Of a DNA stretch of 64,000 bases, positions 1-11,560 are shown in pieces (within the stretch, counting starts at the first letter, position 1; every line of letters starts with the position of its first letter). Source of the stretch: Dolomedes plantarius (taxonomy: Eukaryota; Arthropoda; Arachnida; Araneae; Dolomedidae); NCBI GenBank assembly GCA_907164885.2, contig OU015495.1:105416545-105480544 (forward strand). The letters run 5' to 3'. The position numbers and the translations under genes are program-made. Under the pieces are notes generated by a model that saw nothing but the letters and a program-made list of their open reading frames with translations, was not told the DNA's origin and made no database searches.

Positions 1-6
1 ACCCTC

Positions 7-45
<39 letters not shown>

Positions 46-165
46 CGTACATATATATAAATATATTCCACACATACATACACATATACATACAAAAGAG
101 GTAAGAAACGATAAGTAATCCTACGTTAATAACCCGCGGTAGTTTCGTTAGAAGAGACTACCTAA
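1..165 (+). mobile_element. Helentron-like non-autonomous element, copy A (3' part)
   Basis: The window opens inside a TA microsatellite. It is followed by the 3' half of a family seen six times here: a GAGGTAAG..ACGATAAGTAATCC segment, the inner subterminal repeat GTAATCCTACGTTAA, then GGTAGT and ACTACC arms forming a short hairpin just before the 3' end. The 5' half lies outside the window or was lost. The subterminal inverted repeat, internal microsatellite and terminal hairpin together resemble HINE/DINE-1 type Helentrons. That class assignment is an inference. Confidence 0.65.
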
Positions 166-1380
166 AATTATTTTAACTAAACCCTAGCTACATAGAATCC
201 TATCTATGGCCTAAGAATTAGCACTCAATACATTTTAAAACTATTTCAAAGCTGATTTTTTTCGTTGACCCCTCTGACGTGCAACCGAAGTGATATGCTA
301 ATTTTTCTCTAATTTTTACAATGCTATTTGATTATTAATAACATTAAGTTTTCCATAAATGTCCCTATTAAGGACCTGGCAAAGGGGATTTTTAATGCTG
401 TGTCAGTGACAAATTGTTACATGGATAAAAAATGTGATAATTTTTTTTAAAATTCAACCATGGATTAATCAATCATCTTCACTTGTTTATCATCCACTGG
501 TCTTTACAATTACGATGATCCTGATATCTGTAAACTATCGTTTCGTGATTGTTAGCTGTTTATTGAATTCACTAAATGCTTCAAACGCTTATTTTTCCTT
601 TTCTTTCACCTTTAAATTTGCTTAACTAAACGGGGACTTTCTATCTTTGCCACAAACATTCCTCAAAATTTACATTGCTTCGTTACGTACGAAATCTTAC
701 AAACATGTATACTCTAAAACTGGCGTATCCAACCCGCGGCCCTTGGCAACTTGCAATACGACCCCACACGAACATAAACTTTATAAGATTTATCTTTCTT
801 AAGAAAAATATCCCTTTCTTCATAATTTCATCCTATTTACATCATTGCTTTCTGGAAGTAGCTACATTTGTGAACAACTATTACCTTGAGGCTTCACGAA
901 GATTTTCAACAATTTCTTTCGAACGTGGCATTGAAGCATTATTTTCGCGGAAACAAGGTCATATATCTCACTAGTTATAAGTTTATGATGTTCTCTCTTT
1001 AATGATATAACAAAAAATAGAGGGATTTTTGTTATTTATATATATACTTGTAATATCACAGGGTCGTGACCTGTTGTTATTAACTACGGCTGAAATCGTA
1101 TCTCGTACACTGGTTGTAAGTTCGCCAATGGGGCGGTAATTAATTAATTAAATAGATGGGCCCAACTCTCAAGAATGATACTGAATATACATATATACAC
1201 TTTATTTATACATATCTATATACATTCAAACTTGTAACACTGAGCATAACGCTGAAACATTAGTTATGCTAGGAATTTACATATATATATATATATACAG
1301 TCTTATCCGATCACTATATTTTAAATCATACGATGTCGCCGGCCCTGGCGGGTTAGAGGCGATTATGTAAAGAGGCGGTA
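166..1380. other. AT-rich DNA, no supported feature
   Basis: I see no gene here. ORFs of 63 and 99 codons are present but have no recognisable domain and unremarkable composition. A short TA run lies at about 1280-1300, and an (ATTA)n-like patch at about 1137-1150. Confidence 0.5.
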
Positions 1381-2290
1381 TGTGAATTGATATTATACAA
1401 AATGCTCACCCATTTGTCGCAGCCGTCTACATCGAATTCACCGATAACGCTGGTCCATAGTAGTACACAAAGTTCACACAGTGTTCACAGAGTTCGTGGA
1501 TACAGTTTGTTCACTGTAGCGTCGCGGTGTATCATCGTCCTATTAATCCAGTTCACTCTATTGGGACTGAAGAGTTCGGGGTCCTTTTATGTCGAAGATC
1601 ACTTATGAAGACTCCTCGGACATTGCTCAGCACAGGTAGCTTCTCTTACACTATGCGGGTCGGTCAGCCTTGGTGGGCGGTCAATGTTGCTCAGCATAGG
1701 TGCCTTCTCTTCCGATATGCGGGTCGATCAGCACTGATGGGTGGTCGTCTGGGTGTCCAACTCGCTAAGCGACGGTGCGTATCTCTCTGGTATCGGCTTA
1801 AACTTAATGGTAGTGTCGTCTCTTCTCCCTCGGCACTACGTAGACATCTATGGGCAATCGCTACTTCTGCAACTTCTCGTCGCTGATTATTCTATTTCGC
1901 GTCCGGAGCTAACGCTGTTCAATCCGTACGTATTATGTAGTTGCGTAGGACCGGCGTCTTTCTTCTAATAGTATACAGTGGGTCTCTTCTCAGCCCTGTG
2001 GCAGCTTATTTTTTGTTGAGTTTCGTAAGTTAGGGCTCTCGTCGGCCCGTTGGCAGCTTACTGTTTTATCATCTTTTTTTTAAAGGCGCTCTTTTTACAA
2101 ATGTCTCATCATCTTGTATATATTCTTCTCCATCCTCGTCTCATTGGTTCTCGCTTCCTCGGTCCCTATTCGCTCGCCACTCTCTTGTTTATAGAGGGGG
2201 CGGATGAGATTAGCTCTCATAGGTTATTCTTGCCTCTTGCCTTTCGCAATTACATAAGTTCTGGCTCCGATTGTGTCTGGTAAAACTTCC
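1381..2290. other. GC-richer segment of unknown nature
   Basis: This stretch is visibly richer in G and C than its surroundings and holds several overlapping ORFs (73-119 codons) in different frames, none recognisable. Short direct repeats of a GTTCACA-type word occur around 1470-1525, and a 64-bp tandem duplication lies inside. It could be a retroelement UTR or LTR remnant. I found no paired termini, primer-binding site or protein homology to prove that. Confidence 0.3.
1623..1750. repeat. 64-bp tandem duplication, two copies
   Basis: Two adjacent units begin with TTGCTCAGCA at 1623 and 1687. Each continues through a shared TATGCGGGTCG core to a TGG-rich end. The copies differ at scattered positions, so the duplication is not recent. 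Confidence 0.8.
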
Positions 2291-2499
2291 CATCAGACGG
2301 CCCCACCAGCTCGACCTCCGACCTCAGATATACGGCCGTTGACAACTTAATTTCTACGTTTTTTATGGTACCGTAAATCTGGCGTTATAAAAATGTCGGG
2401 ACTGTAAATTTGCTTGTCCACGCAAGCTGGGTGGCCCCTTAACAATTTAGGTTTCTGTTGTTTTCACATTCCGACTCTTTACAATACTCACTGTTTTGT

Positions 2500-2575
2500 A
2501 TATTTTACACGCGGCCCTAGGTTCTATTTCCGCCCTCAGTGAGAAACGGGAAATCCAAAAGGTTAGATACCCCTG
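2500..2575. mobile_element. Possible hAT-type right terminus
   Basis: The complement of the segment ending at 2575 begins CAGGGGTATCTAACC, which resembles the CAGNGNT..AACC ends of hAT transposons. The following 8 bases (ctctaaat) could be a target duplication. I found no matching left end upstream, so this may be a one-sided remnant or chance. Confidence 0.3.
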
Positions 2576-2887
2576 CTCTAAATCATTTCGTTTTCATTTT
2601 CAGGAGACAAAACCCTTTTAACTTAACCTTTTGTCTCAAAAGTGCCTCTACAAAGTAATCCTTTTCTTACAGACGCTATTTCTTACTACCTCCTCCCGTT
2701 TTACCCTTATGTGCTTGAAATCAAGTTTCTGTGTATTGGAGTACACAGAAGAATAGGGGTGCTATGTCACGGTAGCATTTTCAAATACCCAAAATTTTTG
2801 CATGAATAAATATTGAAAAAATCATAGGCATTTTAAAGATAAAGAGAAATTTCATTTAAAATTTTAATTAAAAAATTCGTTCGAGAT

Positions 2888-3005
2888 TTTAAATACACCC
2901 CAAGGAGTTAATGGTTAAATTAATTATCTTTTATGCTTCTGTTAAATGTCGCCAAGTGTCTATAAGCAATAAAACTTATTTTATAGGAAATTTTGGCTAA
3001 CATTT
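2888..3005 (+). repeat. Dispersed repeat, partner at 36629-36735
   Basis: About 100 bp beginning TTTTAAATACAC and running through AAATTAATTATCTTT to TTAAATGTC is shared, with roughly 80% identity by eye, with 36629-36735 in the same orientation. It has no coding potential and its element class is unknown. Confidence 0.65.
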
Positions 3006-3129
3006 GTTTTCAGCGTAGCTGGTACTTTGTCTCGAGGATATTTATTCATACACACCCCTAATTTGTTGGTTACTTTACTGTATCAAAACCCTACAGATGA
3101 ATCAACACTACTCATCTGAGGGACAACCT

Positions 3130-3235
3130 AAGGACGTCCATGACTTATCCGGGAATCAAACCCGAACCCATTTTAGTAGAAGCTATAGACACTAACTTGA
3201 AACAGGCAGAACCGCAAATCTGTCAAAGTGAAGAC
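3130..3235 (-). repeat. tRNA-like SINE head (weak)
   Basis: Read on the minus strand, the sequence contains a GGGTTTGATTCCCG block that fits an RNA polymerase III B box, with a plausible tRNA T-stem. The A box is poor and no folded tRNA is supported, so it is more likely a decayed tRNA-derived SINE than a tRNA gene. Confidence 0.3.
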
Positions 3236-5969
3236 AATAGAAAGCTAATGCTAAAAACATACTTCCCTATCAGGCACTCGTTATGAGAATACAGAGTGCA
3301 ATGATATTAAAAATAGGGTTCATATTGAACAACTATTATACCCAGACTCTTTTCATACAAATTTCCTTTTCCATCTGGGAATCTCGGCAAAGTTCCACCA
3401 TTTTATTTACTTGCACGGATATTTTGGGAATTCAAAGGATATTACAATTCAGAGAAACCGATCGATTTCTTGATATTCAAATTTCATATCACAAGTACCA
3501 AACTGTAGAAATATGTCGATTCGAAGAAAAACTCCTATATCATCCGATCAATCTTGTGAATATCTTTTCACGCGTTTGTTATATATGTATATATCAGTTA
3601 AACTTATATATGGAGTGCTCAGAATTATATTGAGAACCAACTCTTTTTTGGCCACTTCAAACTAACACTGTTATGATTCAGTAAAACACCATATTTTTCT
3701 GTTCAAAGGTGAATCAAGTCCGTAGTATAAATTTCACGTTCTTGAAGCAGGAAAAACAAACAATAGTCATTGGTTGATTGATACAGATGTTCAACTTGGA
3801 GATCACTTTTCACAGAACGACTCTCATAGAATTTCTCCACTTTCACTCTGAACCTTCCATTATATCAATGATAGAGATCCTTGAAACTAATGAGAGAGAA
3901 TAGATAGCTTTTTCCTACAGGTTGCTTTGTGAAATATTTCGCATTTTGTGTTAATCATAAGAACCTTATTTGAGTACTTATATTATTATTATGTTACCTT
4001 ACTTGAGTAAAAAAAATTAAATGATTTTAACGAATGATAAAATCTTAAATGATTTCTTACGAATCTGAAAACCTAGACAACAATGTCTTATTCTTTTCAA
4101 CGACGTACAAAATGCAGTTCAAACATATTTAGCATTATGTTTCAAAACCACATTTATAATGTGGATATTCCATATTAATGGTTGGGTTTGGGAAGTAAGT
4201 ACTCTAAATACTATGGCCAAAATGAGTAATTACTAGACTAAGAGCATAAAGGTACTGCTTATAGCATGCAACTTTGTCAATTATATTTAAGGGTCATTAG
4301 AATTTTGGTTGGGGTTATCCTTTGCAACACGAGGGCTAAACAGTCTGAAACCTCCATATATTTTTTGGTGTATGCAGAATAAAATAATAATAATCGAAAA
4401 TCTAATAAAATTCCATATTGCATTTAATTTAAAATTAAACGAATGAAAGACAGTTGCCGAAATAAATAGCAGGGCTACCTTTAATAGGAAAAATAAGATA
4501 TTTAAATTCAGTTCTACCGCTAGATCAAGCAGCATTTTTACCATCAAATTTCTGGAAAAAAATTACAATTATCTAAAGTACCTATATTTGTTGCCACATA
4601 TACCAATTCGAGTGAAAATCTGATTAATGTGAAGAAGTGAAGCCATTCAGTTATGACATTAAACAGAGAATTTATGATAAATTTACGGTACAATGCTAAT
4701 ATAACGTTTTTCCTTTTAAGTATATTTTAACAGCATGAGAGATATTTTCTTATGACATGTTTCTCAAAAACTTATTCTCTAACCGTCTAACCAATTAGTA
4801 AAGCTTAATTCCTATTTATACTATATACTGACACTTCTACTTTCCATACCCAATGACCCCAATTACCCAGCAAAGTTGTCCAGTATTTAACCACCTCTCA
4901 ACGAACTCCTTTATGTATTTTTGTCTTAAAATTGGAAACTTCCGCATCTTAATGTCATTAAAATGTAAGATTAAGATGCGGAAATTTTCCAATTTTACCA
5001 AACTTTTTCTTATTACATTTTACTCTCTAGAGCAAATAATATTTAACATTTTTTTCCCAAAAATTTGAAAATAGTGGTCAAACCAAAGAGCTTCATGCAA
5101 AAAAAAAATTATCATATCTTCCAAAACAATAAAAATAAATAATTTATCGGGAAATTCTTAAAAATCCTAAATTTTCATAGACATTAAAATATGTAACTCA
5201 AGATTTATTTTTAAACAGACTTATTGTATCAGACTATACAACTATCATTTACAAAAGAATTTTTGAGAACACTATAATCTTCAGATAATTTGAAGTTTTG
5301 ATAGCTGTTAGATAATTCTTAATAAATACGTTACTTAACTATAAATTCGACAGCATTTTTGAAGTCTTTCACGAATATTTACCCTTCAAGTACAAACTTC
5401 TGTACAATTTCTGCGGTCTTCAAGAACAAATTCATCACTTTAATTCTTCATTATGTAACGATATTTGAAATTCATATAAGTGTAACTTCTCTTACTGAAA
5501 TACTACAACTAAGCACCTGATTAAAGAGAATGCCGTTTCTTTGGAATAATCGTAAGTCATTGCCGCGGGTACCGTTAAATTGAATTCTTCACGTGCATTA
5601 GTGCATGCGCTTGTCAATTATGCACCTAATTTCCACACTTACTTCACGCTGTTCGTCCTAATCTCACCTCGACCATATCATTCCATCAAGACCTATGGAA
5701 ATTTCTGATCTCAGGGTTCGTACGGGGAGAAACTTGCATTCCAACGAACGTCGATCGATACACAAGAATTCAAATTTGATTTCCGAAATGCCAATCTGAT
5801 CCACGAAAGTAACTCATTTTTGAAGGCAGACCAGAAGGAGTTCCAAAGGGAAATATTCTACCAAGGCACAACAATTTTGTTCCAGCATGATTTGTAAGGT
5901 TTATATTTGAGGACGATGTTTATTTCCTTTTTAAGAGGATTAATATTCGCGTTAGCTGTTACTATAATA
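3236..5969. other. AT-rich DNA without a gene
   Basis: Apart from the 4928-4996 hairpin, nothing is supported. ORFs of 60-116 codons are scattered on both strands and have no motif or compositional sign of coding. Confidence 0.5.
4928..4996. repeat. Inverted repeat, about 26-bp arms
   Basis: The left arm begins AAAATTGGAAACTTCCGCAT and the right arm is its near-perfect reverse complement, with a loop of about 16 nt. The size and structure fit a very short hairpin MITE or a cruciform-prone site. No target duplication was recognised. Confidence 0.75.
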
Positions 5970-6642
5970 CAGGGTGCGGCACAATAGACTCCCACATTTC
6001 AAAGGGTAATTAAAAATTGAACGAAACAATTTACAGAAGAAACGCTTTATATTTTCGAAAAGTTCTAACAATCCAATACTTTTCCACAGCATTTTGAAAA
6101 TAGCATTACTCGGGCCGCGCCCGTAATTTGCCATGCAAATTACGGGCCGAAGTTTGAACGGAAGTTACGGCCGAAATTTGAACTGCCGAAGCTGTTCTCT
6201 AAAGTTTTTAATCGCTCTATTGGTCATCTCTGGGGGAATGGATGCAACTTCTTCTCTAATAGCGGACATACGGACTCAGTGCACATTTTCCCGTGTTCTA
6301 ATGTTCCAATTACGACCACTTGGTTTCCTTTGTAATGCATGCCCACTTTCTCTCATGTTTGAAATGCATCGCAGTATTGTTTTTCAATCAGGAACGGAAA
6401 AACGAATCATTTGCATAGAACCCGAAGCACCTTCTGAATGCCCTCCGTATCGTGGTTACAGAATCATTGTTTTTAAAGAAAGCATCGATAACGTAACCAC
6501 GAGGTTCACCTGACCAACTCTTGGTGTCTACTGACAGCTAGAATATCCGCCCGAACTGTTACCAACTTCCGCGCTGGCTTACCCCCACCACTAACTTATG
6601 AGTGACCTTCAGAAATGCGGGAGTCCATTCTACCGCAACCTG
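5970..6642 (-). mobile_element. Internally deleted mariner-like transposon
   Basis: Terminal inverted repeats are visible: CAGGGTGCGGCACAATAGAC at the left and, complemented, CAGGTTGCGGTAGAATGGAC at the right, both continuing into CTCCC.CATTTC. A TA lies before the left end. Minus-strand translation in broken frames gives an N-terminal DAFFKNNDSV..RRAFRR segment, typical of the helix-turn-helix (DUF4817-like) start of one mariner-type transposase group. It also gives a C-terminal IPPEMTNRAIKNFREQLRQF tail. The catalytic DDE/D core between them is missing, so about 670 bp remain of an element normally near 1.3 kb or more. It cannot encode an active enzyme. Confidence 0.75.
6120..6146. repeat. 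Perfect 12-bp-arm hairpin in the mariner remnant
   Basis: CCCGTAATTTGC and GCAAATTACGGG flank a 3-nt CAT loop. It lies within the C-terminal coding part of the deleted mariner. It looks like a local inverted duplication, since related GTTACGGCC text follows immediately. Confidence 0.85.
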
Positions 6643-8230
6643 TGCTACTAATAATAATGCTTATTTAAATCTAGCGTGAGACATTCAACCTAACAAGACC
6701 TTTTTGGGATTGGCCTCTATTCACTGGTCATAATGAATCCAAGGTAGTTTTAAAGCCGTGCAGAATAGAAGTTTAATATAAATGTAATTTATTCAACAAT
6801 TTCATTCCATTCTTGTTATTAATTACTCTGCAATCGCAATTAATTGTTTCTCGTTATTTTGATAAGTAACTTGTTTTAGCTAAACAAAGGTTATTAATGC
6901 ATTGTTCGTTGATTTTCCATCCTTCAAAAGTAATTAAACATTCTCCTTTAATTTGCTCCGGTTTAAAGTAACAATACAGAGTTATTACCATTTATTTAAC
7001 ATAAAATAATATTCCTTAAACTAAGGATTCCTCTTTCGGACGTCAAATGTTAAAAGATATTTCAAATAAACTGATCTTTTTTCGGATGTAATGTTTAATA
7101 GGCAATGAAATAAGTTTTAAAGTATGTGTAGTTCCGATAAGCTACCGTTAGTATTTTTGTTACCTTTACTTGTGACTTTTTACAAAATTTGTTTTGTACG
7201 AGCTAATTTAATTTTCGGCTAATCATAACTTTGAATAGCTCTTTCGTCAAACATTAGCAAAATCTTTTAAGATTTCCAAACGGCTGTTAATCATAATAAC
7301 ATTAAAATATCTATATATATATTATTTCTAAGAGATTTTTTTTTGTTTTATCCCTTTTTCTCCCTTCATACTTAACCAAAATCGATAAATGAGGTACCAT
7401 TTTAAAGATCTTCGCTTCGTACGAAGTGTTAATTTAGAATTGCACATCTTATTGTTTGTTTAAAAATCGAAGTATAAACATTATAAGGCAATTTTCTTCC
7501 CCTAGATGGCACGCGCTAGCTTTTTTTATTTTACTATTATCAATTGCACTGAACTTTTAAATTTAAAAATATTTGCTTTTATAATCATTCTGTGATTTCA
7601 TTAATGAGTTTCTTTATTGGCAACATCCGCGTACGTGTACATTATTCTTTTTGCAGGGAAAAACCATATATATTATTTCTAGAAAGGGATTTTTGGCGAC
7701 GATCCTTTTCTCTCCCTTCATACTTAACCAAAATCGATAAATGGGGTACCATTTTAAATATTAAGTTCTCCGCTTCTGACGAATTGTTGTTTCAGAATGA
7801 CACATTGTATTCTTTGTTTAAAAATTGAAGTGAAAAATTGAATTTTGGCCCTAAAGTCCTTTACCTGGATGCTTCGAAACAGAACGGTCAAATAGTGTGT
7901 ACAAAGAGGTTTTGTAATGAAAATGTCACATTTTCCACGAGTTTGTGTCATATTTAAATTTTAATAATGTCTACAAAGGTGTTTTGACGTTTACATATCT
8001 CATGTTCCCCTGTTTTGTCTTATGCTTCACCTCCAATATTGTGGGCAAAAGCGTTTTGTAATTGGTTTTGTATTATCCTTACGCACCATTGTTATTTGAC
8101 AAATAAACAATTGCTACAAATGAACCTGTTCTTCTTTCATCCTACTACAAACCATCAACCTCGCTATATAATTTATCGTATTTTAATCGCATGCGAAAGG
8201 GTCGCAAGGGTCATCTAGTACCATTTATTC
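6643..8230. other. AT-rich DNA with a local duplication
   Basis: No gene is supported. The only structure I found is the direct repeat pair at 7307-7472 and 7667-7830, listed separately. Confidence 0.5.
7307..7830. repeat. Direct duplication (7307-7472 and 7667-7830)
   Basis: Two segments of about 165 bp, offset by about 360 bp, share a TATATTATTTCTA start, a CTCCCTTCATACTTAACCAA block, an AATCGATAAATG.GGTACC block and a TTGTTTAAAAAT.GAAGT end. Identity by eye is about 80%. This is an old local duplication and it encodes nothing recognisable. Confidence 0.75.
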
Positions 8231-8244
8231 ATTTAGCACACCTG

Positions 8245-8610
8245 TCGCCCAGTGGCTAAGTGGTTAAGGCATCAGCCTGTTACGTCAGGGGCGCGGGTTC
8301 GATTCCCGCTTTAAAACCGTCATTTCATTTTAAAACCTTATTTTTTTAATATAAGTTTACCATACGTTTAGAAACATAAGACTTTGTTGCATTCTGGGGA
8401 ACCGATTAGTCTTCCGGCTGATAAAGGAGAAAGGGGAGCTGTAACCCATTATCCATCGCCGGTGTCATCGTTTGTTAATAAAAATTCTGCCGTGATTGTG
8501 TGATTTGCGTTTGTATTTCCTTGTATTCATATGTACACCGGACTGGGGTGTAATGTCGTCAGCCCCCAGGAACATTAGCCCCCCCCCCAAAAAAAAAAAA
8601 AAAAAAAAAA
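8245..8610 (+). mobile_element. Complete tRNA-derived SINE with poly(A) tail
   Basis: The 14-bp duplication ATTTAGCACACCTG flanks the element at 8231-8244 and 8611-8624, showing target-primed insertion. The head is tRNA-like: an A box in TGGCTAAGTGGTTAAGGC, then a perfect T-stem and B box in GCGGGTTCGATTCCCGC. A body of about 270 bp of unknown origin follows, then a C run and about 22 A residues. Such elements are transcribed by RNA polymerase III and mobilised by LINE proteins. The perfect duplication suggests a fairly recent insertion. It is not a functional tRNA gene: the anticodon and acceptor stems do not close properly. Confidence 0.85.
8329..8380 (+). repeat. Segment of SINE body repeated at 9224-9272
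   Basis: About 50 bp containing ATATAAGTTTACCATACG and TTTAGAAACATAA recurs at 9224-9272, only about 900 bp away and outside the SINE duplications. Either a second SINE fragment lies there or this piece was captured locally. Confidence 0.75.
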
Positions 8611-8624
8611 ATTTAGCACACCTG

Positions 8625-10922
8625 ACCCGATATTTACACTTTATATACGAGCGACGTAATATTCTGTGTTTAATGTATAGCGCTTACCTAAGGGCAACGA
8701 AAATTTCAGTTTTTACTACGCATGTATGTTTTTTGGGAGTCGGAACAGTTTCACGAGCTTGAAGCAAGCTTATTAACATGTGATGCAGTCCTAAACAGTC
8801 ATTTACTTTTGCTTACGTTTTTGAATCTGAGATTTCACGAGTTATTTAACTATCTTTTATGTGATGATGTCGATAAATCGACATTACTGCAATGATCAGC
8901 AATATAAATCAAAATGTTTTATTATTATATTCAGACGACATAATGTTATATAACTTCTAGTATGTCTACTGTAATTCAGGAAATTTCCCGAATGCAGGCC
9001 GCGGCACGTAGCTTAAGGGGACAGGGATTTTCAACCCAAAATTTTTTAATTCTCAATTTTTAAATGTATATACAGAAAGAGAATAATTAATATTCTTTTT
9101 ACCACAGTGAAGACCCTTAGAATCCAAAATAAGGATTTTTTTGGCACAATAAGGCCTGTTTTCGAAATTTTTTTCAAAAATTAAAACATTATTCAAAATG
9201 CTCTATGCGTATTCTTTATCAATTTAAAACCTCATTTTTTAAATATAAGTTTACCATACGTTTAGAAACATAACTGTGCAATGATATTTTTTTCTCGTAT
9301 GAATCTAAAGGATTAAATAACTTTTTTTTAATTCTTCCTGTTATTTTTTCTTGTTTTTGAATGTTTTTACTTTATTTCATGGTCTATAAATCTGACAAAT
9401 ATTTGAGGTTTCACAAAGAACAATGTTCAGTTTTTTGACAAACACTTCAACTAACAATACCGAGAAATTTGGAAGAAATCGGAGAAAAAATGAATGCGCA
9501 TGGAGAACTTTGAAAAATTCTAGCATATTTGAAGAGTTTTTCGAAAAACAAATCTTATTCTTCCACAAAATACTTATTTGTCAATACTAATGGAATTAAA
9601 TGCAGTAAAAAAGAACGTTTATTATACTTATGTGGCGTATTGAGTAAAATTTTGAAAATTTAAAAAACGAGACTAGAGGTCCTTTCTCCTCTTAAGATGC
9701 ACAAAATACTCCACTTGCGATGTGTTAATGAAAGTGGCTTTCATCAGATACCATATTTTTATAAAGATGGCTGTATTGCGGGTATCGTTGGCTGTATTGA
9801 ATCGTAATCCAGGAAAATCTGTTTAAGAATTGCAGAGAATGTAAGAGCATGTGTAATGCGCATGTGTGTAAGAATATATGTTTTTAAGTGTGAACAAAAA
9901 ATGTAAATTTTTCATTACTTTAACATTTTACGATTGAAGAAACTTGTGGATGAAAGTGTTATGTCCCAATTTTTTAAAGAATAGTTTAAACGGATAAAGC
10001 TACTTTGTGTCTACTTCTTGCACAACATCACTGAATATCTGATAAATATAATGTTCTCGCGACTGATAAATGGGTATTCAGTGATGCTATGTGGGAGATA
10101 AACATATAACTCCTTTGAGTTTGTTTTAAATTTTATTTTATTTTATTTATTTTTTTAATTGTGTTATAACACCTTCATCTACTCGTGTCTTCTATTTCCT
10201 ACTTACTTTAATGGAAAAACTATCAATGAGAAAGAAGAAATTTACGGATTCTAAACCAATTTTTATATGCTAGAGTGTATAAGTCAATGCACCTATGTAA
10301 TATTTTATTTCCTGCTTGAAAATTCCCTTTGACTGAAGTGTAATTATAAATCAGCTACATACTACATAATTTTAGAGACAGAAGTCAAGGGAATCATGTT
10401 AAAAAAGAAACCGCATTTCCTATAGATAGCTATAATTTTATCTACATATACGATGAAAAATATTTTATTCCTTCAACACTGAAACTCTTGTGTATCAAGT
10501 AGTAGCATCCAAAGCGCCGTGCCGTAGCCTCAATTAATGGAAATTCTCTCCTTATAAAATGAGTTAAAAGGAAACGAGTCTCGTTAAAAGTTTTATGAAA
10601 TTCCTCATAAAGTATACGCCACTTTAGACTTAAGTCAATTAAACATAAGTCAAGAAAAATGCCATCATTTCATGTTTTATTACTGCCATCTGTAACCTAA
10701 AATAAGAATCATTTGTAAATAATTTAATAGAGAAAAGTATTTTATACCTCAATTATTTTATATCTGATTACATCCTAAGAATGAGAAAACAATCTTATTT
10801 AAAATTAAAAAAAACTGGAAACTCAGCATTACTTGATTTTTTATGCTAACATTATACATATACGAATACTAAACTATTCTTGAAATATACTAAATATACG
10901 AATGAAATATACGAATACTAAA
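8625..10922. other. AT-rich DNA, no gene seen
   Basis: Apart from the 9224-9272 repeat there is only AT-rich sequence with short chance ORFs (at most about 63 codons). Confidence 0.5.
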
Positions 10923-10980
10923 CTATGCTTGAAATTTCAAGCATAGTAATATGCATAAAATATACATATTACTATGCTTG
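10923..10980. repeat. Overlapping perfect palindromes
   Basis: CTATGCTTGAAA is followed directly by its reverse complement (10923-10946, no loop). The right half is also paired with a third copy: CAAGCATAGTAATATG at 10938-10953 and its exact complement at 10965-10980, around an 11-nt loop. An imperfect fourth copy (CTATTCTTGAAATA) lies about 50 bp upstream. This is strong cruciform potential with no coding role. Confidence 0.9.
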
Positions 10981-11315
10981 AAATATTAAAACATATTCAC
11001 TATTTTACAAAAAATAATAAATAAATTCATCATAATAAGGCTAATTTATTATGCACCGTAGTTCCTGAATGCCTTATAATTTTACTAAATCCTTGAGTTT
11101 GATTTTAGTAAGCCAACTTCACAAAATAATGAACAATAGCCTCTCGTGTGTAAGAAAACTTGATATGAGAAGAAATGTAATAATGCAAGTTCCATTAAAA
11201 CATGACCTTAAGTTACGCAGTTATAAATTTTTCAATTACATTTTTATAGTATGTTCATCAGTATGTTTAAACTACATTATGATTAAACATGGCATGTTCA
11301 TTTCAAATACCATTG

Positions 11316-11415
11316 CTGCCACCTGTCGACTGAAGCAGGAATGCTTCACCTGGCTGAATCGGAGTCCGATTCAGACAGGTGCCACCTCAGTTTTTACCAA
11401 GACTTTCTACTTCGT
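11316..11415. repeat. Cluster of nested hairpins
   Basis: Within 100 bp lie GCCACCTGTC paired with GACAGGTGCC, enclosing TGAAGC..GCTTCA and CTGAATCGGA-G-TCCGATTCAG. TTCTAC-TTC-GTAGAA follows just after. The outer and inner stems could form one multibranched fold. It adjoins the SINE-like unit at 11420-11560 and may be its 3' region. Confidence 0.75.
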
Positions 11416-11419
11416 AGAA

Positions 11420-11560
11420 GGACTTTCTGGTCCACGGATTTAACGTGCGCATATCCGGCTTAGATACGAAGCTATTCAATGGCTTTCGTTGGGATTGAAA
11501 CTTAGCGTCCTCCAAGACCAACGCATAATCACTAGGCTACTTCGGGCCAGTCAAGATGTT
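11420..11560 (-). repeat. tRNA-derived SINE-like unit
   Basis: On the minus strand a tRNA-like head reads GTAGCCTAGTGATTATGCG (A-box region), GTTGGTCTTGGAGGACGC (anticodon-arm region) and AAGTTTCAATCCC (degraded B box). The body continues toward the hairpin cluster. Target duplications were not found. Confidence 0.5.

Noticed and set aside
8245..8320. Possible functional tRNA gene
   Set aside because: The A and B boxes and T-stem are good, but the acceptor and anticodon stems do not close. The unit is embedded in a 366-bp poly(A)-tailed insert with target duplications, so it is a SINE head.
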